Shown piece by piece: positions 30,169 to 41,830 of a DNA stretch of 64,000 bases. The position numbers and the translations under genes were made by a program. Source of the DNA: Thereva unica. Its lineage: Eukaryota; Arthropoda; Insecta; Diptera; Therevidae. The stretch lies in assembly GCA_949987705.1 (NCBI GenBank), contig OX465281.1:136696876-136760875 (forward strand), read 5' to 3'. The notes under the pieces are model-generated. The model did not search any database, was not told the DNA's origin, and was given only the letters and a program-made list of their open reading frames with translations. Position 1 is the first letter of the stretch. Each line of letters begins with the position of its first letter.

Positions 30169-30860
30169 GTGATATTAAAATTGATGCTACAAACGATTCA
30201 GTAATTTTACACCGTGCTGTCGAAAAAATCAGGGTATAAATCGATAACATACCTAAAACTTGCGAATATCCGAACCCATTCGATTTGCAGATCAATCGCA
30301 CATAATTTTTTCTATTTTAACGATAAAAAATTATATGTAGTTTTGCTACTCGTGTACTTTGCAACGGCTACAATGTCGAGTGTCAACAAATGTTTCTGTA
30401 ACTTTTGAACCGGAGGACATTTTGATCTGAAAATTTACAGAAAACTGCCTTAAGGATTTGGCTACAATGTAGTTTAGCCAAAAAAGCGAATTTCAAAAAT
30501 CTATAACACAACTTTTTGATTAGAAAAAAAATCTCACGAATCTGTTGGAAATTTTTTAAACATTCGCCATTTTGTTTTTAAATTATGTAACCAGTTCGGT
30601 TAAAGTTTTATATTTAGGGAATTAGTCAAACTAGACTATGTTAAAATTTGAATTTGATATCTGCAATATCAACTGAGATATAGTGATATAAAGTGAAAAT
30701 TTCGTTCAAACCGCACTTTCGAAAAAAAGGCATTTTCATGATTGTTTTATATGTTGGCCATGTCCAAACTTCGGCCAAAATCAACTGTAGATGCATTTTT
30801 CCATCCTCTATCGATTGCAATTAGTCTCAACCGGTTATCTCATTTCCATCACTTCATTCA
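30169..30860. other. Unassigned AT-rich segment between LINE and resumed exon
   Basis: No coding region recognised. It may be another insertion or the remnant of an intron. Homopolymer tracts but no inverted ends that I could match. Confidence 0.45.
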
Positions 30861-31057
30861 CACATCAGCTGCAGGCCTATAGTAAATACTGGGGGCTTGG
30901 TGAAATTGCTAAGCAGAGAGAGTTTCTTGTGACTCTGATGCAAGAAATAAATCCAAAATGTACATATCCTAAAGCTGGTGACAGAATTTCGCTCAAAGGC
31001 GGTGCGGATTTTTTACTGACACAAAGTCGCCGTGCTGGTGTCGCGTTCAGACTTTGA

Positions 31058-31694
31058 CACAACCTAAAACTCAAAGTGGCAAGTGGACGTGATACGAAAT
31101 AAATTGAAAAAGCTGTATGATTTGCGTATTAATTTTCTATCCTACAGAACTTGTTTTTGTTCTGGGTACTAATTTCATCACCACAATTTCGAAGTAATTA
31201 TGAAATTCAACAAATTTCTTATCCCCATCACCAGCACACGATTCAAAACATAAACAAAATGCCCACCAACACCAAAACACGACTCAAAACACAACACACA
31301 AACAACTTTTTTACACTGGACCGCGCGGCAACGCGCAAGAAGTAGAAAGTAAAGCAACTTACGCGGTGTGTGCGTAGTGCTCAAGCCACATCTCGTTAGT
31401 TCGCATTGCAATACACACACTTTACTCTATCTGTCAATGTCCGCACCGCGTTTGAGCGAAATTCTGTCAGCAGCTTAAGTTAGTTAACGGAAAGCGTAAA
31501 CGAGCCAATAACAATAGTTTTTATTTGTTAAAAGAAGGGGATAAGGTAAGAGTTTGTAAGTTGTTCTTTATATCAACTTTGGGAATTACAAACCGTTGTG
31601 TCCGAAGAACAATAAATAAAAGAAAGGAAGGAAATTTTGCAGACACTAGGGGGAAGCACGGGAAACAAAACAAGGTGCCAGAAAATATATAAAA
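31058..31694. other. Unassigned segment before the left Helitron-like element
   Basis: No recognised gene. Simple A/C-rich text (31226-31330) and promoter-like sequence cannot be interpreted. A DUF7869 exon would be expected between GLGEI and IPKIESHY, but none is visible here. Confidence 0.45.
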
Positions 31695-32057
31695 CTAGTA
31701 TAAAACCCGCGTGCCTTGCAACGCCTTTAAAAACTGTTTATTATGTGCAATGTTTTCCTTAAAAAAAGAAACCAACAAAAAAGTCAGCTGTTATTATCCC
31801 TAAAAAGGGTTTATTATAGTGCATTTTTTTAATAAATATGGTAAACAAATTACTGCGAATATCACCTCTCCTCAACAAATCTGCAAGTTTTAAAGTAGAT
31901 TGGCATGTATATGTCATCAAGAAAAGTGACATTTATGGGTTTGACGAACGTTCGTTAAGTTTGTTCGCCTATTTACGTGGATGTAAGAAATTATGAAGCA
32001 ATCACAAATGAATATTAAATAAAGTGAATTTCGAGTCATTCATTTCTACGTGATTAT

Positions 32058-34066
32058 AGGGATGCACTGTCAAAATTTCAGCCCTTCAGCTTCAGAGGTT
32101 TGGGTTAACCCCATTTCATCCCCTTAGGGGATGAATTTCGAATACTCGCCTCTTAGTGGATGTCCATGTCATTATAGGGATGCACTGTCCAAATTTCAAC
32201 CCTGTAGTTCCAGTAGTTTGGTAAACCAAATTTTACCCCTTTAGGGGATGAATTTCGAAAAATCGCTTCTTAGTAAATGTCCACGATGCACTGTCAAAAT
32301 TTCAGCCGTTTAGCTCCAGCGGTTTGGCTTAACCCCATTTAACCCCCTTAGGGGATTCAATCGTCCCTAAGTGGATGCCCACGTCATTGTAGTGATGCAC
32401 GGTCAAAATTAGAGCCCTCCAGCTTCAGCGGTGTGGGTTAATCCCATTTCACCCCATTAGGGGATAAATTTCGAAAAATCGCTTCTTAGTGGATGTCCAC
32501 GTCATTAAGGGGATGCACTGTCAAAATTTCAGCCCTATAGCTCCAGCGGTTTGGATAAACCCCATTTCACCCCCTTAGGGGATGAATTTCGAAAAATCGC
32601 TTTATAGTGGATGTCCACTTCATTATAGAGATGCACTGTCCAAATTTCAGCCCTATAGCTTTAGCGGTTTGTAAAAACCCCATTTCACACCCTTAGGGGA
32701 TGAATTTCGAAAAATCGCTCTTTAGTGGATGTAAACGTCATTATAGGGATGCACTGTCAAAATTTCAGCCGTATAGCTTTAGAGGTTTGTATAAACCCCA
32801 TTTCACACCCTTAGGGGATGAATTTCGAAAAATCGCTCTTTAGTGGATGTCCACGTCATTATAGGGATGCACTGTTAAAATTTCAATTCTATAGCTCCAG
32901 CGGTTTGAATAAACCCTATTTCGCCATCTTAAGGGATGAATTTCGAAAAATTGCTTTATAGTGGATGTCCACGCCATTATAGAGATGCACTGTCAAAATT
33001 TCAGCCCTATAGCTCCAACGGTTTGGATAAACCCCATTTCACCCCCTTAGGAAATGAATTTCGAAAAATCGCTTTTTAGTGGATGTAAACGTCATTATAG
33101 GGATGCACTGTCAAACTTTCAGCCCTATAGCTCCAGCGGTTTGGGTAAACCCGCTTAGGGGATGAATTTCGAAAAATCGCTTCTTAGTGGATGTCCACGC
33201 CATTATAGGGATGCACTGTAAAACTTTCAGCCCTATAGCTCCAACGGTTTGGATAAACCCCATTTCACCCCCTTAGGGGATGAATTTCGAAAAATCGTTT
33301 CTTAGTGGATGTCCACGCCATTATAGGGATGCACTATCAAAATTTCAGCCCTATACCTCCAACGGTTTGGATAAACCCCATTTCACCCCCTTAGGGGATG
33401 AATTTCGAAAAATCGCTTCTTAGTGGATGTCCACGCCATTATAGGGATGCCCTGTCAAAATTTCAGCCCTATAGCTCCAACGGTTTGGATAAACCCCATT
33501 TCACCCCCTTAGGGGATGAATTTCGAAAAATCGCTTTTTAGTGGATGTAAACGTCGTTATAGGGATGCACTGTCAAAATTTCAGCCCTATAGCTCCAGCG
33601 GTTTGGGTAAACCCGCTTAGGGGATGAATTTCGAAAAATCGCTTCTTAGTGGATGTCCACGCCATTATAGGGATGCACTGTCAAAATTTCAGCCCTATAG
33701 CTCCAACGGTTTGGATAAACCCCATTTCACCCCCTTAGGGGATGAATTTCGAAAAATCGCTTTTTAGTGGATGTAAACGTCATTATAGGGATGCACTGTC
33801 AAAATTTCAGCCCTATAGCTCCAGCGGTTTGGGTAAACCCCATTTCACCCCCTTAGGGGATGAATTTCGAAAAATCGCTTCTTAGTGGATGTCCACGCCA
33901 TTATAGGGATGCACTGTCAAAATTTCAGCCCTATAGCTCCAACGGTTTGGATAAACCCCATTTCACCCCCTTAGGGGATGAATTTCGAAAAATCGCTTCT
34001 TAGTGGATGTCCACGCCATTATAGGGATGCACAGTCAAAATTTCAGCCCTTTAGCTCTAGCGGTTT
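32058..34066 (-). repeat. ~118-bp tandem array, about 17 units
   Basis: Each unit contains GGGATGAATTTCGAAAAATCG, a short variable part, GTGGATGTCCACG, ATTATAGGGATGCACTGTC and CAGCCCTATAGCTCC. Units are similar but not identical; some are short by about 20 bp. Same unit as the right array, inverted. Confidence 0.9.
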
Positions 34067-34263
34067 AAGTTGTGCGTTGTCCGTCAGTCAGTTACTTTTT
34101 ATACAATAGAAAAAAATCCCCTTGCAACTTATTGAACCCCATTTCACCCCCTTCAACCCTTTTGTTCTCCATAAAAAGTAGCCTATGTCCGTCTCCAAGG
34201 TCTAAACTATGTCTGTTGCAAATTTCATCAAAATCGGTTTGTTGGTTTAGGCGTGAAAGCGTA

Positions 34264-34307
<44 letters not shown>
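34264..34307. repeat. (CAGA)n microsatellite
   Basis: Eleven tandem CAGA units at the 5' edge of the left Helitron-like element; the right copy carries about 15 GTCT units in mirror position. Confidence 0.95.
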
Positions 34308-34308
<1 letters not shown>

Positions 34309-34974
34309 GTTACTTTCGCATTTATAATATTAGTAAGGATGATGTACGTGCACATATGTATTTCATCCATACCCAAAATAGAAAGCCACTATTCAAGAAG
34401 GAGTAGTGAAAAAGAATATATTGAAGGAGGAAAGACATTTGCAGATCTGTACAGAGACTACAGAGACCTTTGCCAAACAAAAGGCAAATGCTGGGCAAAT
34501 TTGACCATGTATAGAAATATTTTTAATTACGAGTTCAATTTACCCTTTTTCGTCCCTAAAAAAGATCAGTGTCAGAAATGTGTATCTTATAAAAACGCTA
34601 ATGCCAAGGAAAAAGAACAAGTGGAAGAAGATTATGTGGCACATCAAGAGGAGAAAAAATTGAGAAGAGAAGAAAAAAAAAGAGATAAGGAGAAAATCGG
34701 AGGAAAGTATCAAGTAAGTTGATTTGATTTGCAAGCCACATTACTTACACCAAGAGGTAACGTCTCCACTTTCTATTACAAGTCAAAACTGTCAACTTAT
34801 AATTTCACTGTTTGCGATCTTGCCGAAAAGGGATTAGGTCCGGTTACGTGTTTTATGTGGAACGAGGGACAAGGGAAAAGAGGACCTAATGAGATTGGCT
34901 CATGTCTTCTTAAATATTTGAAAGAAAAAAGTTAAACTTCTAAAGAAGACGAGTTAGAAATAGTTTTTATTCAG

Positions 34975-35073
34975 GGGTGGAAGCACGTAATTTGTTTCAA
35001 TCGACCTCTTCATATAAAAATTCAAGAATTTTGTATGAAAAGGTCGATTGAAACAACTTACGTGCTACCACCC
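34975..35073. repeat. ~99-bp palindrome inside DUF7869-like exon
   Basis: GGGTGGAAGCACGTAA at the left pairs with TTACGTGCTACCACCC at the right, with AATCGACCT/AGGTCGATT further in, interrupted by a short loop. It lies exactly where the conserved middle of the gene (the DNCAG block) is missing. It may be a tiny MITE or a palindrome left by repair. Confidence 0.7.
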
Positions 35074-35599
35074 AAGATAACTGCGCAGGTAATCGAAAAG
35101 AATACTAAGCGGGCCCTAAAATCTGGCCCGATTTATACCCCACACCAATATGTAATGTTAGTCCAAACTGCAAAGAAAACCGGAACGCCGTACAAAGTTG
35201 TAGAAATGGGTTATAGTGATTTCTTTGATTTGAGAAAACTCACCATACACACGTCGTTTAACTTTAACAAAGATAGGTCAGGAGAAACCGTAAAATTTAA
35301 CGACGAATCCATTTTTAAGGTAGAAAGAGGATACGAGGAGTGTAGAATCAAAGTCCGCTATTTGCAAAAATCAAAAAATTTCAGCTGGCAATGCCATTTA
35401 TTTCATATGATATTTAGGGAGCCTTTGCATCCAAAATATGTCGCAATATCGTTTAAATTTATATAGATTTTTAATGTCAAAAAATAAGTGTAGTTTCAAA
35501 AGGCTCTTTTTAAACTTTTGTTGAGTCTGCAAAGTCCGCTCTTTTGCATTTTCTCAGTTCGCTTAACATCATACATTCAATTTCTCCCACAAATACTGA

Positions 35600-35791
35600 C
35601 TATCTTATTTTTTCCCTAAAATGCAAGATGTGAGCAAATAATTCTGACTCTCTCCCGACTCCTTTGTTTTTGTATTTAGTAAGACATGTTTTGCAAACAT
35701 TTTTCTCCCCAGTATGCTGGTAGATTTCAACTTTGAACACTTGCATGTGCGCTTTGCCGATCCGCATGGTAAGGTGCAATTCTCTGTTCAA
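35600..35791 (-). other. Possible C2H2 zinc-finger fragment
   Basis: A minus-strand frame reads HLTMRIGKAHMQVFK, then HTGEKNVCKTCLTKY, matching the linker-plus-finger pattern of C2H2 proteins (HTGEK then CxxC). It covers barely one finger. It could be a captured gene fragment or chance. Confidence 0.35.
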
Positions 35792-35843
35792 ACTTTGAAC
35801 ACATATTTAAAGTCTCGTGAATGGAGAAACCAAGAGGAATTAA

Positions 35844-35874
35844 TCCTTACTAATATTATAAATGCGAAAGTAAC

Positions 35875-35935
<61 letters not shown>

Positions 35936-38900
35936 TACGCTTTCACGCCTAAACCACTAAACCGATTTGGATGAAATTTGCTACAGACATAGTTTAGACC
36001 TTGGAGACGGACATAGGCTACTTTTTATGGAGAAAAAAAGGGTTGAAGGGGGTGAAATGGGGTTCAATAAGTTGTAAGGAGATTTTTTATCTTTACTTTT
36101 TTTTCTATTGTATAAAAGTAACTAACAGACAACGCACAACCTAAACCGCTGGAGCTAAAGGGCTGAAATTTTGACAGTGCATCCCTATAATGGCGTGGAC
36201 ATCCACTATAAAGCGATTTTTCGAAATTCATCCCTTAAGGGGGTGAAATGGGGTATATCCAAACCGCTGGAGCTATAGGGTTGAAATTTCAACAGTGGAT
36301 CCCTTTAATGACGTGGACATCCACTACAGAGCGATTTTTCGAAATTCATCCCCTAAGGGTGTGAAATGGGGTTTTTACAAACCGCTAAAGCTATAGGGCT
36401 GAAAATTGGGCAGTGCATCCCTATAATGGAGTGGACATCCACTATAAAGCGATTTTTCGAAATTCATCCCTTAAGGGGGTGAAATGGGGTTTATCCAAAC
36501 CGCTGGAGCTATAGGGTTAAAATTTTAACAGTGGATCCCTTTAATGACGTGGACATCCACTACAGAGCGATTTTTCGAAATTCATCCCCTAAGGGTGTGA
36601 AATAGGGTTTTTACAAACCGCTAAAGCTATAGGGCTGAAATTTGGACAGTGCATCCCTATAATGGAGTGGACATCCACTATAAAGCGATTTTTCGAAATT
36701 CATCCCTTAAGGGGGTGAAATAGGGTTTATCCAAACCGCTGGAGCTATAGGGCTGAAATTTTGACAGTGCATCCCTATAATGGCGTGGACATCTACTAAA
36801 AAGCGATTTTTCGAAATTCATCCCCTAAGGGAGTGAAATGGGGTTTACCCAAACCGCTGGAGCTATAGGGCTGAAATCTTGACAGTGCATCCCTATAATG
36901 GCGTGGACATCTACTAAAAAGCGATTTTTCGAAATTCATCCCCTAAGGGAGTGAAATGGGGTTTTTACAAACCGCTAAAGCTATAGGGCTGAAAATTGGG
37001 CAGTGCATCCCTATAATGGAGTGGACATCCACTATAAAGCGATTTTTCGAAATTCATCCCTTAAGGGGGTGAAATAGGGTTTATCCAAACCGCTGGAGCT
37101 ATAGGGTTGAAATTTTAACAGTGGATCCCTTTAATGACGTGGACATCCACTACAGAGCGATTTTTCGAAATTCATCCCCTAAGGGTGTGAAATGGGGTTT
37201 ACCCAAACCGCTGGAGCTATAGGGCTGAAATTTTGACAGTGCATCCCTATAATGGCGTGGACATCTACTAAAAAGCGATTTTTCGAAATTCATCCCTTAA
37301 GGGGGTGAAATGGGGTATATCCAAACCGCTGGAGCTATAGGGTTGAAATTTCAACAGTGGATCCCTTTAATGACGTGGACATCCACTACAGAGCGATTTT
37401 TCGAAATTCATCCCCTAAGGGTGTGAAATGGGGTTTTTACAAACCGCTAAAGCTATAGGGCTGAAAATTGGGCAGTGCATCCCTATAATGGAGTGGACAT
37501 CCACTATAAAGCGATTTTTCGAAATTCATCCCTTAAGGGGGTGAAATAGGGTTTATCCAAACCGCTGGAGCTATAGGGTTGAAATTTTAACAGTGGATCC
37601 CTTTAATGACGTGGACATCCACTACAGAGCGATTTTTCGAAATTCATCCCTTAAGGGGGTGAAATGGGGTTTATCCAAACCGCTGGAGCTATAGGGTTAA
37701 AATTTTAACAGTGGATCCCTTTAATGACGTGGACATCCACTACAGAGCGATTTTTCGAAATTCATCCCCTAAGGGTGTGAAATGGGGTTTTTACAAACCG
37801 CTAAAGCTATAGGGCTGAAAATTGGGCAGTGCATCCCTATAATGGAGTGGACATCCACTATAAAGCGATTTTTCGAAATTCATCCCTTAAGGGGGTGAAA
37901 TAGGGTTTATCCAAACCGCTGGAGCTATAGGGCTGAAATTTTGACAGTGCATCCCTATAATGGCGTGGACATCTACTAAAAAGCGATTTTTCGAAATTCA
38001 TCCCCTAAGGGAGTGAAATGGGGTTTACCCAAACCGCTGGAGCTATAGGGCTGAAATCTTGACAGTGCATCCCTATAATGGCGTGGACATCTACTAAAAA
38101 GCGATTTTTCGAAATTCATCCCCTAAGGGAGTGAAATGGGGTTTTTACAAACCGCTAAAGCTATAGGGCTGAAAATTGGGCAGTGCATCCCTATAATGGA
38201 GTGGACATCCACTATAAAGCGATTTTTCGAAATTCATCCCTTAAGGGGGTGAAATAGGGTTTATCCAAACCGCTGGAGCTATAGGGTTGAAATTTTAACA
38301 GTGGATCCCTTTAATGACGTGGACATCCACTACAGAGCGATTTTTCGAAATTCATCCCCTAAGGGTGTGAAATGGGGTTTACCCAAACCGCTGGAGCTAT
38401 AGGGCTGAAATTTTGACAGTGCATCCCTATAATGGCGTGGACATCTACTAAAAAGCGATTTTTCGAAATTCATCCCTTAAGGGGGTGAAATGGGGTATAT
38501 CCAAACCGCTGGAGCTATAGGGTTGAAATTTCAACAGTGGATCCCTTTAATGACGTGGACATCCACTACAGAGCGATTTTTCGAAATTCATCCCCTAAGG
38601 GTGTGAAATGGGGTTTTTACAAACCGCTAAAGCTATAGGGCTGAAAATTGGGCAGTGCATCCCTATAATGGAGTGGACATCCACTATAAAGCGATTTTTC
38701 GAAATTCATCCCTTAAGGGGGTGAAATAGGGTTTATCCAAACCGCTGGAGCTATAGGGTTGAAATTTTAACAGTGGATCCCTTTAATGACGTGGACATCC
38801 ACTACAGAGCGATTTTTCGAAATTCATCCCCTAAGGGTGTGAAATGGGGTTTTTACAAACCGCTAAAGCTATAGGGCTGAAAATTGGGCAGTGCATCCCT

Positions 38901-39938
38901 ATAATGGAGTGGACATCCACTATAAAGCGATTTTTCGAAATTCATCCCTTAAGGGGGTGAAATAGGGTTTATCCAAACCGCTGGAGCTATAGGGTTGAAA
39001 TTTTAACAGTGGATCCCTTTAATGACGTGGACATCCACTACAGAGCGATTTTTCGAAATTCATCCCCTAAGGGTGTGAAATGGGGTTTTTACAAACCGCT
39101 AAAGCTATAGGGCTGAAAATTGGGCAGTGCATCCCTATAATGGAGTGGACATCCACTATAAAGCGATTTTTCGAAACTCATCCCTTAAGGGGGTGAAATG
39201 GGGTTTATCCAAACCGCTGGAGCTATAGGGTTAAAATTTTAACAGTGGGTCCCTTTAATGACGTGGACATCCACTAAAGAGCGATTTTTCGAAATTCATC
39301 CCCTAAGGGTGTGAAATGGGGTTTTTACAAACCGCTAAAGCTATAGGGCTGAAATTTGGACAGTGCATCCCTATAATGGAGTGGACATCCACTATAAAGC
39401 GATTTTTCGAAATTCATCCCTTAAGGGGGTGAAATAGGGTTTATCCAAACCGCTGGAGCTATAGGGCTGAAATTTTGACAGTGCATCCCTATAATGGCGT
39501 GGACATCCACTAAAAAGCGATTTTTCGAAATTCATCCCCTAAGGGAGTGAAATGGGGTTTACCCAAACCGCTGGAGCTATAGGGCTGAAATTTTGACAGT
39601 GCATCCCTATAATGGCGTGGACATCTACTAAAAAGCGTTTTTTCGAAATTCATCCCCTAAGGGAGTGAAATGGGGTTTACCCAAACCGCTGGAGCTATAG
39701 GGCTGAAATTTTGACAGTGCATCCCTATAATGGCGTGAACATCCACTAAGAAGCGATTTGTTGAGCAGAGGTGATATTCGCAGCAATTTGTTTACCATAT
39801 TTATTAAAAAAATGCATTATTATAAACCCTTTTTAGGGATAATAACAGCTGACTTTTTTGTTGGTTTTTTTTAAGGAAAACATTGCACATAATAAACAGT
39901 TTTTAAAGGCGTTGCAAGGCACGCGGGTTTTATGCTAG
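35844..39938 (+). mobile_element. Helitron-like element (right copy, plus)
   Basis: Starts TCCTTACTAATATTATAAAT at 35844 after an A, and ends GGGTTTTATGCTAG at 39938 before a T. Near the 3' end, GCGTTGCAAGGCACGC (39909-39924) can fold into a 6-bp stem with one bulge. It has the (GTCT)n tract (about 35875-35934) at its 5' end and a long tandem array. It is the inverted counterpart of the left copy and is longer because its array is longer. Confidence 0.77.
36130..39757 (+). repeat. 118-bp tandem array, about 31 units, with higher-order repeat
   Basis: Unit spacing measured from GCGATTTTTCGAAATTC is 118 bp in four consecutive cases (36213, 36331, 36449, 36567). Unit variants (GTATATCC, TTTTTACA, TTTACCC after GGGGTGAAATGGG) recur in the same order in blocks: the GTATATCC variant is at about 36250, 37313 and 38490, i.e. 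9 and about 10 units apart. This points to a higher-order arrangement produced by segment amplification. Confidence 0.9.
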
Positions 39939-40428
39939 TATTATATATATAAGAAAAAATGAATTATTTGAAGTTGAAGAAAATTCGTCCGAAGAAATTT
40001 GTGTCTTCGAAGAAGATTCAACATTAAAAATATAATTATAATCACGCCATTTTCGTCAAGAAGAGACTGTTTCATTTTTTATTATATTTTTATATTTTGT
40101 TATGTTATTCTGAAAGAATTTTATGTTTTGTTATAATAAATGTTTGTTTTATAAATAAATAGTTTGGTTTCAAAATCCGTTTCTTTTAACAATGGTAGTT
40201 TCAAAACCCGTTATTTTTAGTGTTTAGTTGCAAAACACTTTCTTTTTAAATTTACAGTTTAAAAAAATATAGGTAAATGACGTGTTTTAGGAAAAATTTT
40301 TTGTGATTAAACTGCTATATCTATAGGCAATCGAATATAATTGGTCTTTTTGAAAAATCTTCAAAGTGAAAAAAATTACAAGTTTTTCGTGTTTTACTCA
40401 AAACCACTTAACATGCGAATAGCGGGCT
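39939..40428. other. AT-rich spacer after the right Helitron-like element
   Basis: No recognised gene apart from a short acidic run near 39960-40030 (ELFEVEENSSEEICVFEEDST) with a stop. The remainder is low-complexity repeats (AAACCGTTTCTTTT-like) that I cannot assign. Confidence 0.4.
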
Positions 40429-40989
40429 TTGATTCTACACTCCTCATACCTTGACAGATTTTATTATAAAACCTCCTACCGTGAATCTATGCTTAGAGAA
40501 GTAAACATTAAACCAAGGAGTACTCGAACTAATACCAACTTTGAAAATGTAGAACTTGAATGTGCGTACATGTGCGATCCCCCACCAATACCAAAGAAAA
40601 AACACGGTGATTTAATGTACTTATTAAATATTAATGCCATTAAAAAATGTCACAGTCATTTCTATGAAAGTCTTAAGTCTTAAATAATGAATAATAAAAT
40701 GATTAAAATACCTAAAAAATTTGTTTTGCTTAAAACGTTCCCTTTGTATGCAAAAGAGAGGTAACATTTCAAAATTTTGATATATTGGCACAATTCAATA
40801 GTGGCACATATCACATTTTTCAAAATTTTCCCGTTACTCAGGAGCATTTAACATTTTCTTTTTTTGTTTAGATAAAAAGTATATCAATTAAAAACAAAAC
40901 TGACACATCTTTCTTATATTATAAATTCGAAATATTAATTTTTTAAATTTCCGTTAACAAATTCTTTATTTTCTTAAAAGAAACAATTT

Positions 40990-41830
40990 TGAATTATGTC
41001 ATTATTGCAGCCGGTGAGCGATATGCAGATTATAGGATGGATAAAATTCCGCAAGGCAAGTGTCGCCGTAAAATTAGGCATTAGTAAAACTTGTGGTCAT
41101 AACACCATTAAAAGGTAGGCGGAGACCGGTTGCGTACAACATCGGCAGTGAGCAGGACGGAAGAAGAAAGTTAACGATAGAACTATGAAGCGGTTAATCA
41201 CCATTTGTAACAAGTATCGGACCTTAAACAGTGGAGAGCTATCTGTGTTAAGTGCAGCAAAAGGAGTTTCTGTTGAATTTTATCTAAACACGGATATAAG
41301 AACAGAAATGCTGCGAAAAAAATCCTTTTAAGACCGCAATCTAAAAAGCACCAATGGTGTAGAAACCACCGTCAGTGGTTATTACAAAAGTGGAAAAGAG
41401 TCGTCCTCACTGACGAAAGTTTTTTCCAACTCTATTCAAATAGGACAGTTAAAGTTCGTAGGCTACCGCTGTCACCCAGCGCTATTACATGTAAATATTG
41501 GAGGAGCACCTGCTGCCATTTATGAAAGAATCAATATCTATACGAGGTACCATCTTTCAACAAGACAATGCCCCCCCCCCCCATGTCGCACGTCTTACAA
41601 AGCAATAGCTAGAGGATCAAAATATTAATTGTTTAGTATTATTGAGAACGTATGGAAGGTTTTGGGCGACAAAGTTTCTAGGAAAAACTCCATTACGTCT
41701 CTTCCTGAATTGAAAAAACAAACTGTAACTCAGAAATGGAGAGAACTTCCAGAAAATTGAATACACAATTTAGTGGAATCCATTCTTGTTAGACATGAAT
41801 TATTAACATTTTTTTTATGATGGATATGTT
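40990..41830 (+). pseudogene. Tc1-like transposase, highly degenerate
   Basis: Recognisable pieces in changing frames: VVLTDESFFQLYSNRT with the first Asp (about 41403-41450), FQQDNAP (about 41555-41575) with the second Asp, IENVWKVLGDK with the Glu (about 41645-41670), and a C-terminal LVESIL. A run of C at 41571-41582 is an indel hot spot. Multiple stops, no start. Head (40985-41030) is an inverted match to 26818-26860. Confidence 0.78.

Larger units (their letters stand above)
28080..30170 (+). mobile_element. Jockey-type LINE, ORF1 plus start of ORF2
   Basis: LINE inserted into the DUF7869-like exon at about 28080, with a 5' segment AGTCTAGTTCGAACTCTTG, ORF1 and only the first 135 codons of ORF2. 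The loss of the 3' part is unusual because LINE copies are normally 5'-truncated. This suggests a later deletion, or inversion during insertion. Confidence 0.72.
31695..34339 (-). mobile_element. Helitron-like element (left copy, minus)
   Basis: On the minus strand starts TCCTTACTAATATTATAAAT (34339) with an A before it, and ends CTAG (31695) with a T after it, i.e. inserted between A and T with no target duplication, as Helitrons do. Near the 3' end there is a short hairpin-forming block (GCGTTGCAAGGCACGC on the element strand). Interior: a (CAGA)n/(GTCT)n tract next to the 5' end (34264-34307) and an array of ~118-bp units. Resembles HINE/DINE-1-like non-autonomous elements. No replicase/helicase is present. 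Confidence 0.75.
27336..40683 (+). pseudogene. DUF7869-like gene, exons scattered by insertions
   Basis: Exons of a multi-copy arthropod protein family that I recognise by memory as DUF7869-type; its role is unknown to me, though a DDE-like transposon origin is possible. Exon 1 27336-27651 and exon 2 from 27714 join in frame by a GT-AG intron (phase checks) and reach KCTTKFTEQERGAMFRS at about 28077. The text resumes near 30880 as YSKYWGLGEIAKQREFL (stop at 31055). Next 34342-34935: IPKIESHYSRRSSEKEYI, GGKTFADL, FFVPKKDQCQKC, then after an in-frame TGA (34720) FDLQATLLTPRGN, FYYKSKLS, WNEGQGKRGPNEIGSC. Then 35074-35466: IEKNTKRALKSGPIY, KKTG, MGYSDFFD. C-terminal tail 40429-40683: DLMYLLNINAI. 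The DNCAG/HTQNE middle block is missing. Non-functional. Confidence 0.62.

Noticed and set aside
34092..34376. Open frame through the (CAGA)n tract with Ser-Val-Cys-Leu repeats
   Set aside because: Purely an effect of the microsatellite; the opposite frame and the right copy give the same artefact.
32058..39757. CRISPR array
   Set aside because: Units are contiguous 118-bp tandem repeats without unique spacers, in a eukaryotic setting with no cas genes.
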